Below are positions 32,481 through 44,650 of a stretch of 64,000 bases of DNA, piece by piece. Within the stretch, counting starts at the first letter, position 1. Each line of letters opens with the position of its first letter. The notes under the pieces were generated by a model. That model worked only from the letters and a program-made list of their open reading frames with translations. It was not told the DNA's origin and made no database searches. This stretch comes from Rehmannia glutinosa (lineage: Eukaryota > Streptophyta > Magnoliopsida > Lamiales > Orobanchaceae), in assembly GCA_016081115.2 (NCBI GenBank), contig CM071935.1:23664653-23728652 (forward strand), in the 5' to 3' direction. The translations under genes were made by a program, and so were the position numbers.

Positions 32481-34489
32481 AAGAAAGACGTGCATTGCAC
32501 GTTGTCCATATGACTTCACTAAATCAATTATATTATTAAATAATTTTATAAATGAATATTAAAATATTACAAAAGTGCTTTACAAATAATGAACATTCAT
32601 TCAATACTCAAATTATTTAAATTTGAATATTTGAAAGTATTCTAACATTTTTTTCCTGCAAGTATAGATCGATAATGAATGGTGAAAAACGTATTTCAAG
32701 AATGCAATCTAATAGAATTTTAAATTTATACAAAAAAAATAAAAAATCTTATATGGGTGTAAGATCATCTTATTGCTAGTAATAATTTTTTTTAATTGAT
32801 TTTAGAATTCTTTTAGCAATATATGTTTAAAGTTGATAAATCAATTATCACATTAATGAAAAGAATTAAAATTAATTAAATAACTTATTTACAAAAATCA
32901 AGTATAACATCAAATATTTAATAAAGAAATGTATGAGAACAAATTTACAATATAAAGTATATGTAAAAAAAAGTTTTTCAAATATTTTTAAAATTTTAAT
33001 AAAAAGCTAAGTATCTTTTCGTGATATTTAAACTCATAGTTATTGCATTCCACCCGTTTCAAGTGCCGTATTTGAACATAATAAATCTTAACCAAATATA
33101 TATGAAAATTAATCCATTACTGTCATCAAGAGTCAACTCCGAAATAAAACTATAAAAATGTGATTAGTCGAGATTTAAGTTTTGAAACTATATCTTCACT
33201 TAATAAATAACAAAACCAACTGTAGTCTTAAATAAAGAAATAATACATTATCACTTTTCGTATGAAGGCACTGTTTAATAATTAAATACAATAGCCCCAA
33301 TTAACCTTTATCTTTGAAAGTTATTTTTAAAAAATTTGTTTTTTTAAAATATTTAAGAAAATAAAAATTAGAAGTATTCAAGTCGAGCATTAAATTTGGG
33401 TTATGTAAAACTCATATAATATCATTATATAGGTATAAAACTAATATAATATTAATTATTTTGTAAATGATATTTTGAGTGAAGATTTTAAGTTATTTAT
33501 TAAAATGACTTAAAAATTATAATTACATATAATTTTAGAATGTTATTATATATTATTAGATATTGCAATCGTAATTGGATTTTTCTTTTTCGGTTTATTA
33601 GAACATTTTCATATCTGTAAATTTTTCATGTGAACCATATTGTTATAAGATTATAATTATTCTTAATATTCTAAAATTAATCTAATTGTTATGTTGCTGA
33701 AGAGACTATAACATTTCAAATTTAAAAAATATTTATTTTCTAAATATTATTATCCATTATAAAATAAAATTACCAATACAATTTCAAAAGGTTAATGTTT
33801 TGTATTGAACAAAAGGCATATATCGATTTAATCTTTATTTTAATTTTTAATAAACTTTTGTTCAAATAAGAAATGAAACCCTAAAATTATTTTTGAATTC
33901 TCATCTCATTAATTTTACATATAACTATTAATTTTTTTAATATTTTTTATATTAGTTTTCACTTTATATTGTTGTGTTTATTTAATTTTCTATTAATGTC
34001 ATATTAGTATTTAGATTAATATATAATTTAAGTAATGCATTACTTTCTCAACAAATATTAAATTCTTTCTTATTAAATGAGTTGCTAAGTTTTTCTTTTT
34101 CGTCCATATCTGATCTTTTAGTTTCAATCCAATTTTAGTTGTTGTTTCATTCTTTTACATAATTTTATATAATTAAGTTATTTCAGGTCCTGAGTTTTAA
34201 TACTAATGTCATGATGATGTTTTAATTTATAGATATTTAAGGGTGTATGTTTCCAGGGATATTTGAGTTTTTAAAATTATTTTTTCAGTTTGTTTTCTAG
34301 ATGCTTTACAATAGCATATATATTATTTTCAATTATCTATTTTTACACTTAATTCTTATTTTAATTTATATTTTTTTATTTTGTTAAATTAATTTTATAT
34401 ATTAATAACATGTATTGAAGACTTCTAACAATATATCTTCATGTAAGTAAGAGAATTAGCGGGACGAACTATTGATGCTTATCAGCAAT
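32481..34489. other. AT-rich non-coding stretch; 33330-34489 absent from copy B
   Basis: No gene, no terminal repeats recognised. The left part (to about 33329) matches 59471-60330. In copy B the join is TTTAAAAAAATTGGTCGGG, so a short TTG at both breakpoints could have mediated a deletion. Confidence 0.7.
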
Positions 34490-34712
34490 GTTGGTCGGGC
34501 CTGAATTGTGCACGTCCTGCTGTGCCAGTTAACAGAGCAGGGGTCTGGGGTCGTCCGACAGGTAATGATTTAAAACTGAACGTTAATGCTGCGATTTCTT
34601 CCACCCATGGAGCTATCGGTGTTGGGGCTGTCATTGACTCATTCGTGACTATACTGGAGCAGTGTGTGCGTGTCTAGCTAAATTAATTTCGGGCCGATCC
34701 GAGGTTCTGGTC
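34490..34712 (+). pseudogene. RNase H-like (RVT_3) fragment, N-terminal half, copy A
   Basis: Matches 60340-60550. Frame reads NDLKLNVNAAISSTHGAIGV and GAVI, i.e. the first strand of an RNase H-like domain as in plant LINE-type elements or the small host RNase H-like families; the first catalytic Asp (VDAA in copy B) is Asn here (GTT AAT). Cut at 34712 by an LTR fragment; the second half is present only in copy B. Confidence 0.65.
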
Positions 34713-35351
34713 GGGCCCAGGCTTGGGCCCTCGCACGTCACATATAGTCGCATTAGACGCTTTAGAGGCGCACTTTGCACTTCACAAGGAGCCTTAAAGT
34801 TTTGGAAAATCGAACCAGGGTTCAGTCTAGTGGCTCGGTGACGTGGCAGGGCAGCTCAGGCGGCAGTGACTTGGCAGAATTGTATGAGTGGCGACACATG
34901 GCGCTGATTGGATGCGTCTATTCGCTGATGGGGCACCGTGACTGGACACGTCTGTCCAGTGTGCAGAGGTGTATACTAAAGGGTGTGTTCCTTCAGACAG
35001 ATGCTATCAGGACCATCAGATCGCAATTGTTAACCACAGGGCGCGATCTAACGGTCAAGACTGATCCGGACTAGGGGTTGCACCCAGTCTGAAGAGGCAT
35101 CAGGAGCTCTATATAAACCAGCCCCCATAATTCATTTGATTACATCAGAAAAATTCGAATTCTCTTGCTTCTTCTTCATTCTGCATTAGTCCATAAAAAG
35201 AGAGTTCAAAAACATCTAAGTGTTCATTTGTGCTTGCGATTTGTAGTGCAACTGATCGCAAGTGTTTATCGTTGTATCTTGGGAGACAATTGTTGCATAC
35301 CATACGCACCGTGAGCGGGGCAATCTTGTCTTAAAGAGAAAGAGTCTAACT
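34713..35351 (+). repeat. LTR fragment of another retroelement
   Basis: Starts in GGGCCCAGGCTTGGGCCCTC, has a TATA box TATATAAA at 35110-35117, and ends GGGGCAATCTTGTCTTAAAG near the copia-2 LTR. It looks like the 3' part (promoter, R, U5) of a Tork-like LTR. The 99-codon frame at 34775-35074 inside it has no recognisable domain. Confidence 0.6.
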
Positions 35352-36598
35352 TGTTAGATAAATGTTTTTATCATGATTTTGATGATTTTGTTCAAATGTG
35401 TTTTTAAACCAAAACAATGTCCCTAAATGTTGTCTAAATACTTCCGATCGATTTAAAATTTTTTTACTATTTTTCGGAGTATTTCTTGGAGTTTATTTTC
35501 GATAAAAAGTTGGACAACACATCTGTTTCAGGCTCGACCGGTCACCCTATAGGGCAACCCGTACCTGAGTTGAGTTTTGGAACAGAAAAAAGGACGTAGA
35601 TAAAATTATGGAGGGCGACCGGTCAACCGGGGTGGTCGACCAGTAGGGGCGACCGGTACCAGGGAGCCCTCCCGAAGTTGCTGTCTTCTCTGTTTCATTT
35701 TTTAATCAACCCCAACCGGTCAAGACCAAGGGCGACCGGTCGCACCCCCCTCCAACCGGTCCCCCTATGTAAAAATTACAGAAAACCAATTTGAATCTTA
35801 TCTCTGCGCGACCGGTCGAACCCCTGATTTATCAGCAAACTATCCGTTGCATTTTCAGACAACTTTTCCCTATTTTGTGGGATTGATTTCTAACAGCTAT
35901 ATTGATGATTTTAAATGGTTTCTTTTGCAAAGAAATCACTCCCCAAGGAGGAGCCTATGTCCTGAAATCAAAGCCAAGACCTCTCCTATAAATAGAGGCT
36001 TCATTCAAGCAACAAGACACACAACATACTACACAAGCAAAGAGCAAATAAGCAAACTTTCATATATCTTGTTGTATTAGCCTAAACACTTTCACTTGCA
36101 CACATTTTAGGTCTAGGCTTTCAATTCTTCATTACACTTGTACTCATATTGTATCATTCACTATTGAGTTGTAATCTTGACTTTGGTCAGCATTCAACAC
36201 AAGACATCCTTGTGAGTATTCTTGTGGTAAGAATACACTTGGGTGATCTAGGTGATAGGTGTTTGGAGAGTGTGGTACTCTTCAAAGCTGGTGAAGGAAG
36301 ATTGTGGTAATCTCCTTGAAGGTGTTGTAAGAGGGTTGTGGTAATCCTCAAGGTGTTGTATTAATTTTGGTAATTAATAAAATTCCTTTTTCTTTTTCGA
36401 AACCCATCCCGGATATAATGGGGTGGTAGAGCACGTAGTCCCTAGGTGGGGTGAAGCTCTTTAAATCAACGTGTGTTGTTTATTTTCTGCATTTAGCTTT
36501 CATATTTGCTTGATTTTTCGAAAAAGAGGGCAAAATCTGAAAAACCGAGATAATCTATTCACCCCCAATCTAGATTATCGTAGCCACTTGGACTTACA
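35352..36598 (+). repeat. Copia-2 5' LTR
   Basis: TGTTAGATAA start, CATAGCCACTTGG-like end (GTAGCCACTTGGACTTACA). TATA box TATAAATA at 35987-35994. Seven exact ACCGGT words at 35537-35816. Confidence 0.93.
35537..35816. promoter_or_regulatory. ACCGGT-centred palindrome cluster in copia-2 5' LTR
   Basis: Exact ACCGGT starts at 35537, 35618, 35652, 35715, 35735, 35755 and 35811; most sit in a larger GCGACCGGTCGC-like palindrome. All lie upstream of the TATA box, in U3, where LTR enhancers are found. The role is inferred from position only. Confidence 0.55.
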
Positions 36599-36600
36599 AG

Positions 36601-36612
36601 TGGTATCAAAGC
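36601..36612 (+). promoter_or_regulatory. Primer binding site of copia-2 (tRNA-iMet-like)
   Basis: TGGTATCAAAGC, one mismatch to TGGTATCAGAGC, two bases after the LTR end. Confidence 0.9.
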
Positions 36613-36655
36613 CAAACTCTTTGGCTAGCTCGTTTCGAGTAAAGAGGAAAGATCC

Positions 36656-37138
36656 ATGGCTACGAATGATGCTCATCTCACCACCGGCGCCTCCACCAAC
36701 AAGCCACCACTATTCGACGCCAACAACTACGCATTTGGAAAGACCGTATGGAGTGCTTCCTACAAGGGTGCGGGTTCGACATTCGATCTCAATGAGAGGA
36801 AAAATTCCAAACCAACCATCAATCAATCGGGTATGCAAAATATTCCTAAAGGTCTTGCTTCTTCTTCTAATATTGCATACTATGATAATGATGATGATGA
36901 TGAGGAACCGGCCACACTTGTTCGAAAAATTGCAAAATTTGTGAACAAAAACAAGGCAAGAAAACCGAGAGATAATGCTTGTTTTAAATGCGGAAAACCC
37001 GGGCACTTCATTGCCGATTGCCCAAAACTCGATGAGGAGGAACAAACGAAAAAGAAGCACTTTTCGAAAAAGCAGGCTCTAAATACGGAGGTCAAAACTT
37101 GGGATGAATTACTTGAAACAACCGATGAGGAAGGATAA
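36656..37138 (+). pseudogene. Copia-2 gag, internally deleted (160 codons)
   Basis: MATNDAHLTTGASTNKPPLF then DANNYAFGKT is the normal start of a copia Gag of this kind, but it jumps at once to VWSASYKGAG and a region with DNDDDDEE, and then to an intact CCHC zinc knuckle CFKCGKPGHFIADCP. Copia Gag is usually 250 or more residues up to the knuckle; here only about 100 remain, so most of the particle-forming domain (UBN2) is missing. The frame ends in TAA at 37136, in phase with the protease downstream, so in the parent gag and pol were one frame. Confidence 0.85.
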
Positions 37139-37141
37139 ACC

Positions 37142-38250
37142 GAACATGGTCTTATGGCCATAGACGATGAAAATAATGAGGTAATAGGGGCTATAACAAC
37201 AATGAAAGATTCAAAATGGCTCGTGGATAGCGGATGTTCACGCCATATGACCGGGAGGAGAGAACTTTTTACCAACATCAAGCTCCAAGAAGAGGGTATG
37301 GTCATGTTCGGCAATGGCAATGGAAGAATTCTTGGAAATGGAGAAATTGGTAACTCTTCTTTCTCTCTTAGTAATGTTCTTTTAGTAGAAGGGCTTAAGT
37401 TTAATTTGATAAGTGTTAGCCAACTTTGTGATTCAAATTATGATGTTTCTTTCAATAAAGAAAAATGACTTATACTTAAAAATGGTGAAATTATTTGTGA
37501 AGCAAATAGAAAAGGCAATCTTTACAAAATTTGTACAAGTGATTTGGTTAGTCAAAATGTTTCTTGTTTAGTTGCCAATAATGATTTAACTAGTTTATGG
37601 CATAGGCGACTTGGACATGTTGGATACAAGAATTTGAAAAATATTTATAGAAACCAACATGTAAAAGGACTACCCAAATTGAATTTTGAAAATCTTGGCT
37701 TATGTGACACTTGTCAAAAGAACAAATTAGTTAAAAGTAGTTTTAAGCCCAAAAATGAAATTTCCATAACCAAACCCCTACAATTGCTTCACCTTGATTT
37801 GTATGGGGATATTGGTACGACAAGTCTAAGTGGAAAACATTACACTTTCGTTATTGTCGATGATTTTTCTAGATATACTTGGGCTCTTTTTCTTACCAAT
37901 AAAAGCGATGCCGTTAATGAGTTTGTTAAGTTGTGTGGACTTATTGAGAATGAAAAGGAAGATACTATTAAGTCTATTCGAAGCGATCGAGGTGGAGAAT
38001 TTGATGGTGAACTTAGAGTCTTTTGTGAAACTAAGGGATATGCTCATAATTTTTCGGCTCCAAGGACATCTCAACAAAATGGAGTAGCCGAAAGGAAAAA
38101 TCGGACACTACAAGAGATGAGTCGGTCCATGCTCAATGAATTTTCACTTCCAAAATATTTTTGGGCTGAAGCCGTAAGTACCGCTTGCTATGTCATTAAT
38201 CGAGTTTATATTCATCCTAAAATGAATAAAACTCCATATGAGCTTTGAAA
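37142..38250 (+). pseudogene. Copia-2 protease and integrase
   Basis: The protease active site is intact (WLVDSGCSRHMTG near 37218-37256). A stop at 37466 (TGA where copia-1 has TGC) breaks the frame. The integrase follows: LWHRRLGHVGYKNLKNI and CDTCQKNK (zinc-binding H and C residues), then the core acids in LHLDLYGDIG, IRSDRGGEFDG and NGVAERKNRTLQEM, all present. A single missing G in the Trp codon near 38248 shifts the frame into the C-terminal part. Confidence 0.9.
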
Positions 38251-40230
38251 GGAAGTACTCCAAATATTAGTTATTTCAAGATATTTGGTTGTAAGTGCTT
38301 TATTTTGAATACCAAGGATCAATTGGACAAACTTGATCCTAAGGCCGATGAAGGGATATTTATGGGATATTCAACAAAAAGCAAAGCATATCGGGTTTAC
38401 AATAAGACTAGTGGGGTTGTTGAAGAGTCCATCCATGTCAAATTCAATGAAGCTTCGGGTGTTGAAAGAATACCCAATGATGAAAGTGATGAAGAGGATA
38501 TTATTGAACCCATTGTTCAAAATGATGCTCAAAATGATCAACCTACTACATCAAATGATCAACCATCCACTTCAAGTGTTCCTCAAGAAGACAAAGGTGA
38601 TACTTTGGATCTTCCCGTGGCTTTGAAATTTAAAGGAGATCACCCAAAAGATCTTATTGTTGGTGATCCCCTTGATAAAGTGATGACCCGAAGAAAATCT
38701 GCCAAAAAAGCTCTTATATCTCAAAAAGAGCCTAAAAATCCTAAGGAGGCTATTGAGGATGAGGATTGGTTTTTGGAGATGCAAGAGGAATTGAATCAAT
38801 TTGAAAGAAATGATGTATGGGAATTGGTACCTTGTCCTCCTTCTCAAACTATTATTGGTACAAAATGTGTATTCCGGAATAAGCTTGATGATCAAGGCAA
38901 GGTTAGTAGGTCAAGGGTATTGTCAAGAAGAAGGTATTGATTATGATGAAACTTTCGCACCCGTAGCACGTTTAGAAGCTATTCGTATACTACTTGCCTA
39001 TTCTTATTATAAAAATTTCAAACTTTACCAAATGGATGTTAAATCCGCTTTTTTAAATGGACTTATTCAAGAATAAGTCTATGTAAAACAACCTCCGGTG
39101 TTTGAAGATTTTTCTAGGCCAAATGATGTTTATAAACTTAAAAAGGCCTTGTATGGTTTAAAACAAGCACCCCGTGCATGATATGATAGACTTAGCTCTT
39201 TTCTTTTGCACAATGGTTTTACAAGAGGTAAAGTTGATACTACTCTCTTTGTTTTTGAAAAAGGGCAAGATTGTTTACTTGTGCAAATTTATGTTGATGA
39301 TATTATCTTTGGTGCTACTAATGAATCCTTGTGCAAGAAATTTTCTAAGTTAATGCAAGGAGAATTTGAGATGAGTATGATGGGGGAGGTCAACTTCTTT
39401 CTTGGGCTTCAAATTAAACAATGCCAAGAAGGTATATACATTTCGCAATCAAAATATACAAAGGAACTTTTGAAAAAGTTCGGTATTGAAGAAGGAAGAA
39501 CCGTGTCTACTCCTATGGCAACCAATGTCAAAATTGACAAATATGAAAAAGGCAAGCCCGTGGATGAATCAAAGTATTGTGGTATGATTGGTAGTTTACT
39601 TTATTTAACCGCTAGTAGACCGGACATTCTTCATGCCGTAGTCCTATGTGCTCGTTTTCAAAGTAATCCCAAAGAATCTCATATGCGTGCCGTTAAAAGG
39701 ATTTTTCGATATTTAAAAGGCACTATTCCATATGGTCTTTTCATCCAAAGAATGAAAATTTTTCTCTTAAAGGTTATAGTGATTCGGATTATGCGGGAAA
39801 TATTGATGATCGGAAAAGTACTTCCGGATCATGTCAATTTTTAGGCGATTGCCTAGTTTCTTGGTTTTCAAAGAAGCAAAAATTGTGTTTCACTTTCAAC
39901 GGTTGAAGCCGAATATATTTTCGCAGCTTTTTGTTGTACTCAACTTCTTTGGATGAAGCAAACCTTAGCGGATTAAAAATGCTCTTTTGAAAACATTCCT
40001 ATCTTTTGTGACAATATATCCGCTATAAACATTGCTCAAAACCCGGTTCATCATAACCGTACTAAACATATTGAGATTCAACATCATTTTTTAAGGTATT
40101 GTGTTCCTAAACGAAAAATTGAGATATCTTTTGTACCATCTCAAGATCAATTGGCGGACATTTTTACAAAACCGCTATCTTCCGAGACTTTTGTGTCCAT
40201 ACGAGCTCGGTTAGGCATAATGCATATTGA
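38245..40230 (+). pseudogene. Copia-2 integrase tail, reverse transcriptase and RNase H
   Basis: Integrase tail 38245-38900 (KIFGCKCFILNTKDQLDKL; a repeat of QNDQPTTSNDQPSTS in the linker). About 20 bases are missing near 38900 compared with copia-1, giving a frameshift. RT then reads QGYCQEEGIDYDETFAPV, KLYQMDVKSAFLNG, a GAA to TAA stop at 39074, a TGG to TGA stop near 39180, and the intact YVDDIIFGA at 39289-39315. RNase H (SDSDYAGNIDDRKSTSGSC) is reached after another frameshift near 39740 and ends near 40190. Confidence 0.9.
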
Positions 40231-41402
40231 ATGAGGTTTACGTTTGCATTTTGCATGTTTTTAAAACTTAGGGGCGAAAAATCGGATTTTTGCTTGAAAA
40301 TTCGGATTTTAATAAAACTGGCAAAGACAATGGGCTGATGAGGTTGAGGGCAACCGGTCGCCCTCAACGTCGATCGGTCTCCCTAAGCTAAATTTTGGAT
40401 TAAAACTGTTCTGTCTCATGCCTTAGTCATTTTAACCCATTTTTGCCATTTTTCGTCCCCTTTGCCAAATTCACACAAATTTCACTCAAAATTTGTTTTC
40501 ATGCATTCAATTCATATCCTGGACCTTATATAGCATGTTTATCATCATCATCGCTCATCTTTACCGATCGAATGGTAAGAATTTTCCTTTCTTTGCCCAA
40601 TTGGGTTGAACCCTTGAGTTTGTGGCTTTCTTGTATATTTCTTGATGAAATTATCTTATGATCATGATGAACTTAGTTGTTATATTATATTGTATGATGC
40701 TTGGTATGATTTGGTGATGAAATTTTTTGGCTTGATTCATTTACAAGGGTTCTATACAACTTCTTTTATTTTTTACGCCCACAAAGTGTTCGATGAAATG
40801 TCACAATAAATATTTCAACTTCTACATGATTCTCTTGCTTTCTAAAGTCTTATATACTTTTTGAGATCATGTCTTGGTATACAAAACGAGCTGATGGATT
40901 TGTTCATGATACATTTCTCCCATTTCTTCGGATTTTAAGCCTTCTTCTTTCAATGGTTGATAAATCGTTTTCTAGGCACATTTTGATATACTTGTATAAT
41001 ATTTTTATCATCCTAACATTCTTTTTGATGATTCTAAAGGGGGAGAAATAGGAAATTGGCTCGTTAGCTCAAAGAAGCTAATAAAAGCTCGCAATAAAAG
41101 CTATAAGCTATGGCTTCCTAAAGCTAAATATACCTAGTCCATGGCTTGCATTATGGACTAAATTGCAATAGATTATAAGTATTTTGACAGGGGAAGCTTA
41201 TTAGCTCATGATGTTTATGTGTATCCCGTAAAAGCTTGGTATAGCTTATGCTTATGCTTATGCAATTTTTCTTGTTGATGTGCTTATCAAAAGGGGGAGC
41301 TTCTTATAAAATGTTTTTAAACGGATAGTTCACTCGTAAAACCGGTAAATTATTTTGTTTTCAAAATCGTCCTTGTGAAAATTGTTTTGGTTTGTAATCA
41401 TC
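40231..41402 (+). other. Copia-2 3' untranslated region
   Basis: Non-coding, shared with copia-1 pieces 2-4. Holds AACCGGTCGCCC and ATCGGTCTCCC near 40350-40385, the same motif type as in the LTRs. Short open frames here have no domain. Confidence 0.8.
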
Positions 41403-41414
41403 AAAAAGGGGGAG
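41403..41414 (+). promoter_or_regulatory. Polypurine tract of copia-2
   Basis: AAAAAGGGGGAG just before the 3' LTR start at 41417. Confidence 0.9.
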
Positions 41415-41416
41415 TT

Positions 41417-42640
41417 TGTTAGATAAATGTTTTTATCATGATTTTGATGATTTTGTTCAAATGTGTTTTTAAACCAAAACAATGTCCCTAAATGTTGTCT
41501 AAATACTTCCGATCGATTTAAAATGTTTTCACTATTTTTCGGAGTATTTCTTGGAGTTTATTTTCGATAAAAAGTTGGACAACACATCTGTTCCAGGCTC
41601 GACCGGTCGCCCTATAGGGCAACCCGTACCTGAGTTGAGTTTTGGAACAGAAAAAGGGACGTAGATAAAATTAGGGAGGGCGACCGATCGACCGGGGTGG
41701 CCGACCGGTAGGGGCGACCGGTCGACCCCTGGGCGACCGGTACCAGGGAGCCCTCCCGGAGTTGCTGTCTTCTCTGTTTCATTTTTTAATCAACCCCAAC
41801 CGGTCAAGACCAAGGGCGACCGGTCGCACCCCCTCCAACCGGTCCCCCTATGTAAAAATTACAGAAAACCAATTTGAATCTTATCTCTGCGCGACCGGTC
41901 GAACCCCTGATTTATCAGCAAACTATCCGTTGCATTTTCAGATAACTTTTCCCTATTTTGTGGGATTGATTTCTAACAGCTATATTGATGATTTTAAATG
42001 GTTTCTTTTGCAGCAAATCACTCCCCAAGGAGGAGCCTATGTCTGGAAATCAAAGCCAAGACCTCTCCTATAAATAGAGGCTTCATTCAAGCAACAAGAC
42101 ACACAACATACTACACAAGCAAAGAGCAAATAAGCAAACTTTCATATATCTTGTTGTATTAGCCTAAACACTTTCACTTGCACACATTTGAGGTCTAGGC
42201 TTTCAATTCTTCATTACACTTGTACTCATATTGTATCATTCACTATTGAGTTGTAATCTTGACTTTGGTCATCATTCAACACAAGACATCCTTGTGAGTA
42301 TTCTTGTGGTAAGAATACACTTGGGTGATCTAGGTGATAGGTGTTTGGAGAGTGTGGTACTCTTCAAAGCTGGTGAAGGAAGATTGTGGTAATCTCCTTG
42401 AAGGTGTTGTAAGAGGGTTGTGGTAATCCTCAAGGTGTTGTATTAATTTTGGTAATTAATAAAATTCCTTTTTCTTTTTCGAAACCCATCCCGGATATAA
42501 TGGGGTGGTAGAGCACGTAGTCCCTAGGTGTGGTGAAGCTCTTTAAATCAACGTGTGTTGTTTATTTTCTGCATTTAGCTTTCATATTTGCTTGATTTTT
42601 CGAAAAAGAGGGCAAAATCTGAAAAACCGAGACAATTTAT
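41417..42640 (+). repeat. Copia-2 3' LTR, truncated at its end
   Basis: Nearly identical to 35352-36545. It has eight exact ACCGGT words (41602, 41704, 41717, 41736, 41799, 41819, 41838, 41894), one more cluster unit near 41717-41741 than the 5' LTR. TATA at 42069-42076. Identity stops at about GACAATTTAT (42631-42640). Confidence 0.92.
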
Positions 42641-43324
42641 ATATATACTATCTGAGTCATAAATGAAAAATCTCCCAAAATAACCTATTTCACCCACACA
42701 TTGAGTTCGTAAAAAAAAATGGGGATGAATTTTGAGACAAAGTTGTCTATATTAAAAAAAAGAAATCTGATATGAAAAACCCTTTTGATAATACACAAAT
42801 ATCCAAGTTTGGGGTTTCTAAAAAAAAAGAAGAAAATATCTAAAAAAGAAGGGAAACATTTCTAAATTCATCAATTGGTTGTTGTTATATGCGGTTGGGT
42901 GAATTACAGCTACTTATCCTATATTTTCATACCTTTAACATATGCCTACGCTACAAGCTTTGAAAGTCCTATTGATCCCTAGGGTATAATTACATTCATT
43001 AGTGGAGATTATTGTAAAAGACGTGCCCAAGTAGTTTGGGAAGTGGATCATTTGGAAAGCATTTGATCATATGAATTTACTTGAATAATGAAAATATAGT
43101 TGAAAGATTGATTGTACACACAATGAATCACAAGAATGAGGTGAAATTTGCATGTTTGATTAACATATAAGCAATGTTATATTTATGTGAATTCTTTAGT
43201 TATGTAATGTTTGCAATCTCCTGAGGAATTTGAAATGGTATGTAAACTCAAAATGGTATCTTTTGTTTTGTCGGTGTCATTCAGTTTGCTTAAGGACAAG
43301 CAACAATTCAAGTTTGGTGGTATT
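42641..43324 (+). mobile_element. 3' internal end of a Tat/Ogre-like gypsy element
   Basis: No gene. The text TTGCTTAAGGACAAGCAACA then TTCAAGTTTGGTGGTA at 43285-43323 is a block typical of the region just before the 3' LTR in Tat/Ogre and Athila-type plant elements. Confidence 0.65.
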
Positions 43325-44425
43325 TGTTAAGTTAGATTTTTACCAACAAATTAGGTGTCCTAAGCTTAGATATTGTGTTGTTTTTTAGTAAATTGAATCA
43401 AATTATTGCGAAGTTGTATATCGAGTTGTAATAAGTAGTTAGATATCAACGAATCTTGGAAACATATGAAAAATGATGAAAAAAGAGATATACCGCGTAC
43501 ACAAAGCCATACCACGATAAGAACTGAAGAGAAATCAAGAAACAACTCTGAAAACAACCATGCATTATGGTACAGTGATGTTGTACCGCTGTACACAATT
43601 TTCTTGTTACTTAAGTACAAAATTTTCTTGTTACTTGTACCGCGGACACATTGTATTTTCATTGTGTAATGTTGTGCAATGTCTTCGTGTAGCGGTTCAA
43701 CTCGAATTTCACCTGCTTCATACTGCGATATATTCGACGCATACCGCGGTATCTACCAAACGCACTTCAGCAATAATACTACTTCACACGCGAAAACCTC
43801 AGAAAGGTTTCTTTACATCAAAGAAAACTTAATCAGCCGAAAGATAAGAAGAAGACAAAGAAGTACAGGAGAAAAAAAAGAGAAAGTCATGGAAGGCAAG
43901 GGAAAATGGATAGCAGAAGTGCTCAAATGACAGAAGAAAAGAATGGAAGAAAAGGAAGGAAACTTCAGTTATAAATACATGTGAGTTTCAGCAACACAAC
44001 AGACACCATGGGATAGAGAATTTGATACAGAAAATATAAAAATATAACATATATTGAGAGAAAGCATCTGTGTGAGATCCCTCAAAGCTACAAAGGAAGC
44101 AATGATTCAACTTATAAACCATTGCTTGAAATTGATAGATTGATTATCAAAAATAAGTGATAACTTGATGAAATCAACCTCTAGAAAAATTAAGAAATCC
44201 ACCTATCATTGATGTTTGTATTTTTAATCATTAACATTTAAGTATTGTTAGCTTTAAATTAAGAAATCCACCTATCATTGATCAGTGAAATATATCATAG
44301 GTAATTTATACTTGGTACTTACACACACATTCCTTGTGGATACGACAACCCTACTCATTACACTATATTAGAACTTGACAACTGTACACTTTCGGTAGAT
44401 TAGGTGAGTGATTTTATGCCTAACA
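43325..44425 (+). repeat. Probable 3' LTR of the Tat-like element
   Basis: TGTTAAGTTAG start just after the block above, and ...TTTATGCCTAACA end. The downstream half has CCTTGTGGATACGACAACCC, usual near the end of such LTRs. No primer site follows, as expected of a 3' LTR. Short frames at 43366-43930 have no domain. Confidence 0.6.
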
Positions 44426-44650
44426 CCTACATCAAACAAGCTCAAGGCCAGGAGACTCCCACATGTAGGGAGCACAATTTTTGGAGGTAACACATAAGAA
44501 CATGACTAAATCAAATGGAGCTGGAATAACATGAGGCAAAAGCAAAAAGTCATCGGAACCCTAATCCCTGCAAAGAGCAAGGATAAGGCAGTCTCAACTG
44601 GAGAGAAAAACTACTCTCAACTAGATAGAAAAAAAGTGTACGATTACGAG
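44426..44650. other. Spacer, nothing recognised
   Basis: AT/GA-rich text with no repeat partner elsewhere in the window. Confidence 0.5.

Larger units (their letters stand above)
29815..34712. repeat. Segmental duplication, copy A
   Basis: Aligns with 53465-60550 (copy B). The roughly 380 bases upstream of the small gene look identical by eye, and the gene itself differs at three bases. Copy A lacks the Harbinger element of B and has about 1.16 kb (33330-34489) not in B. The right border at 34712 falls in an RNase H fragment. Confidence 0.93.
35352..42640 (+). mobile_element. Copia-2: Ty1/copia retrotransposon with both LTRs
   Basis: Same family as copia-1 and better preserved. 5' LTR 35352-36598, primer site 36601, a shortened gag, protease, integrase, RT and RNase H in copia order, about 1.2 kb of 3' untranslated DNA, polypurine tract 41403-41414 and 3' LTR 41417-42640. 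The 3' LTR lacks about the last 55 bases and runs straight into a Tat-like gypsy fragment, so no target duplication can be read. Frameshifts and stops in pol and a large gap in gag make it non-autonomous. Confidence 0.93.

Noticed and set aside
34775..35074. 99-codon frame as a gene
   Set aside because: Lies across an LTR-like promoter region with its own TATA box; no domain.
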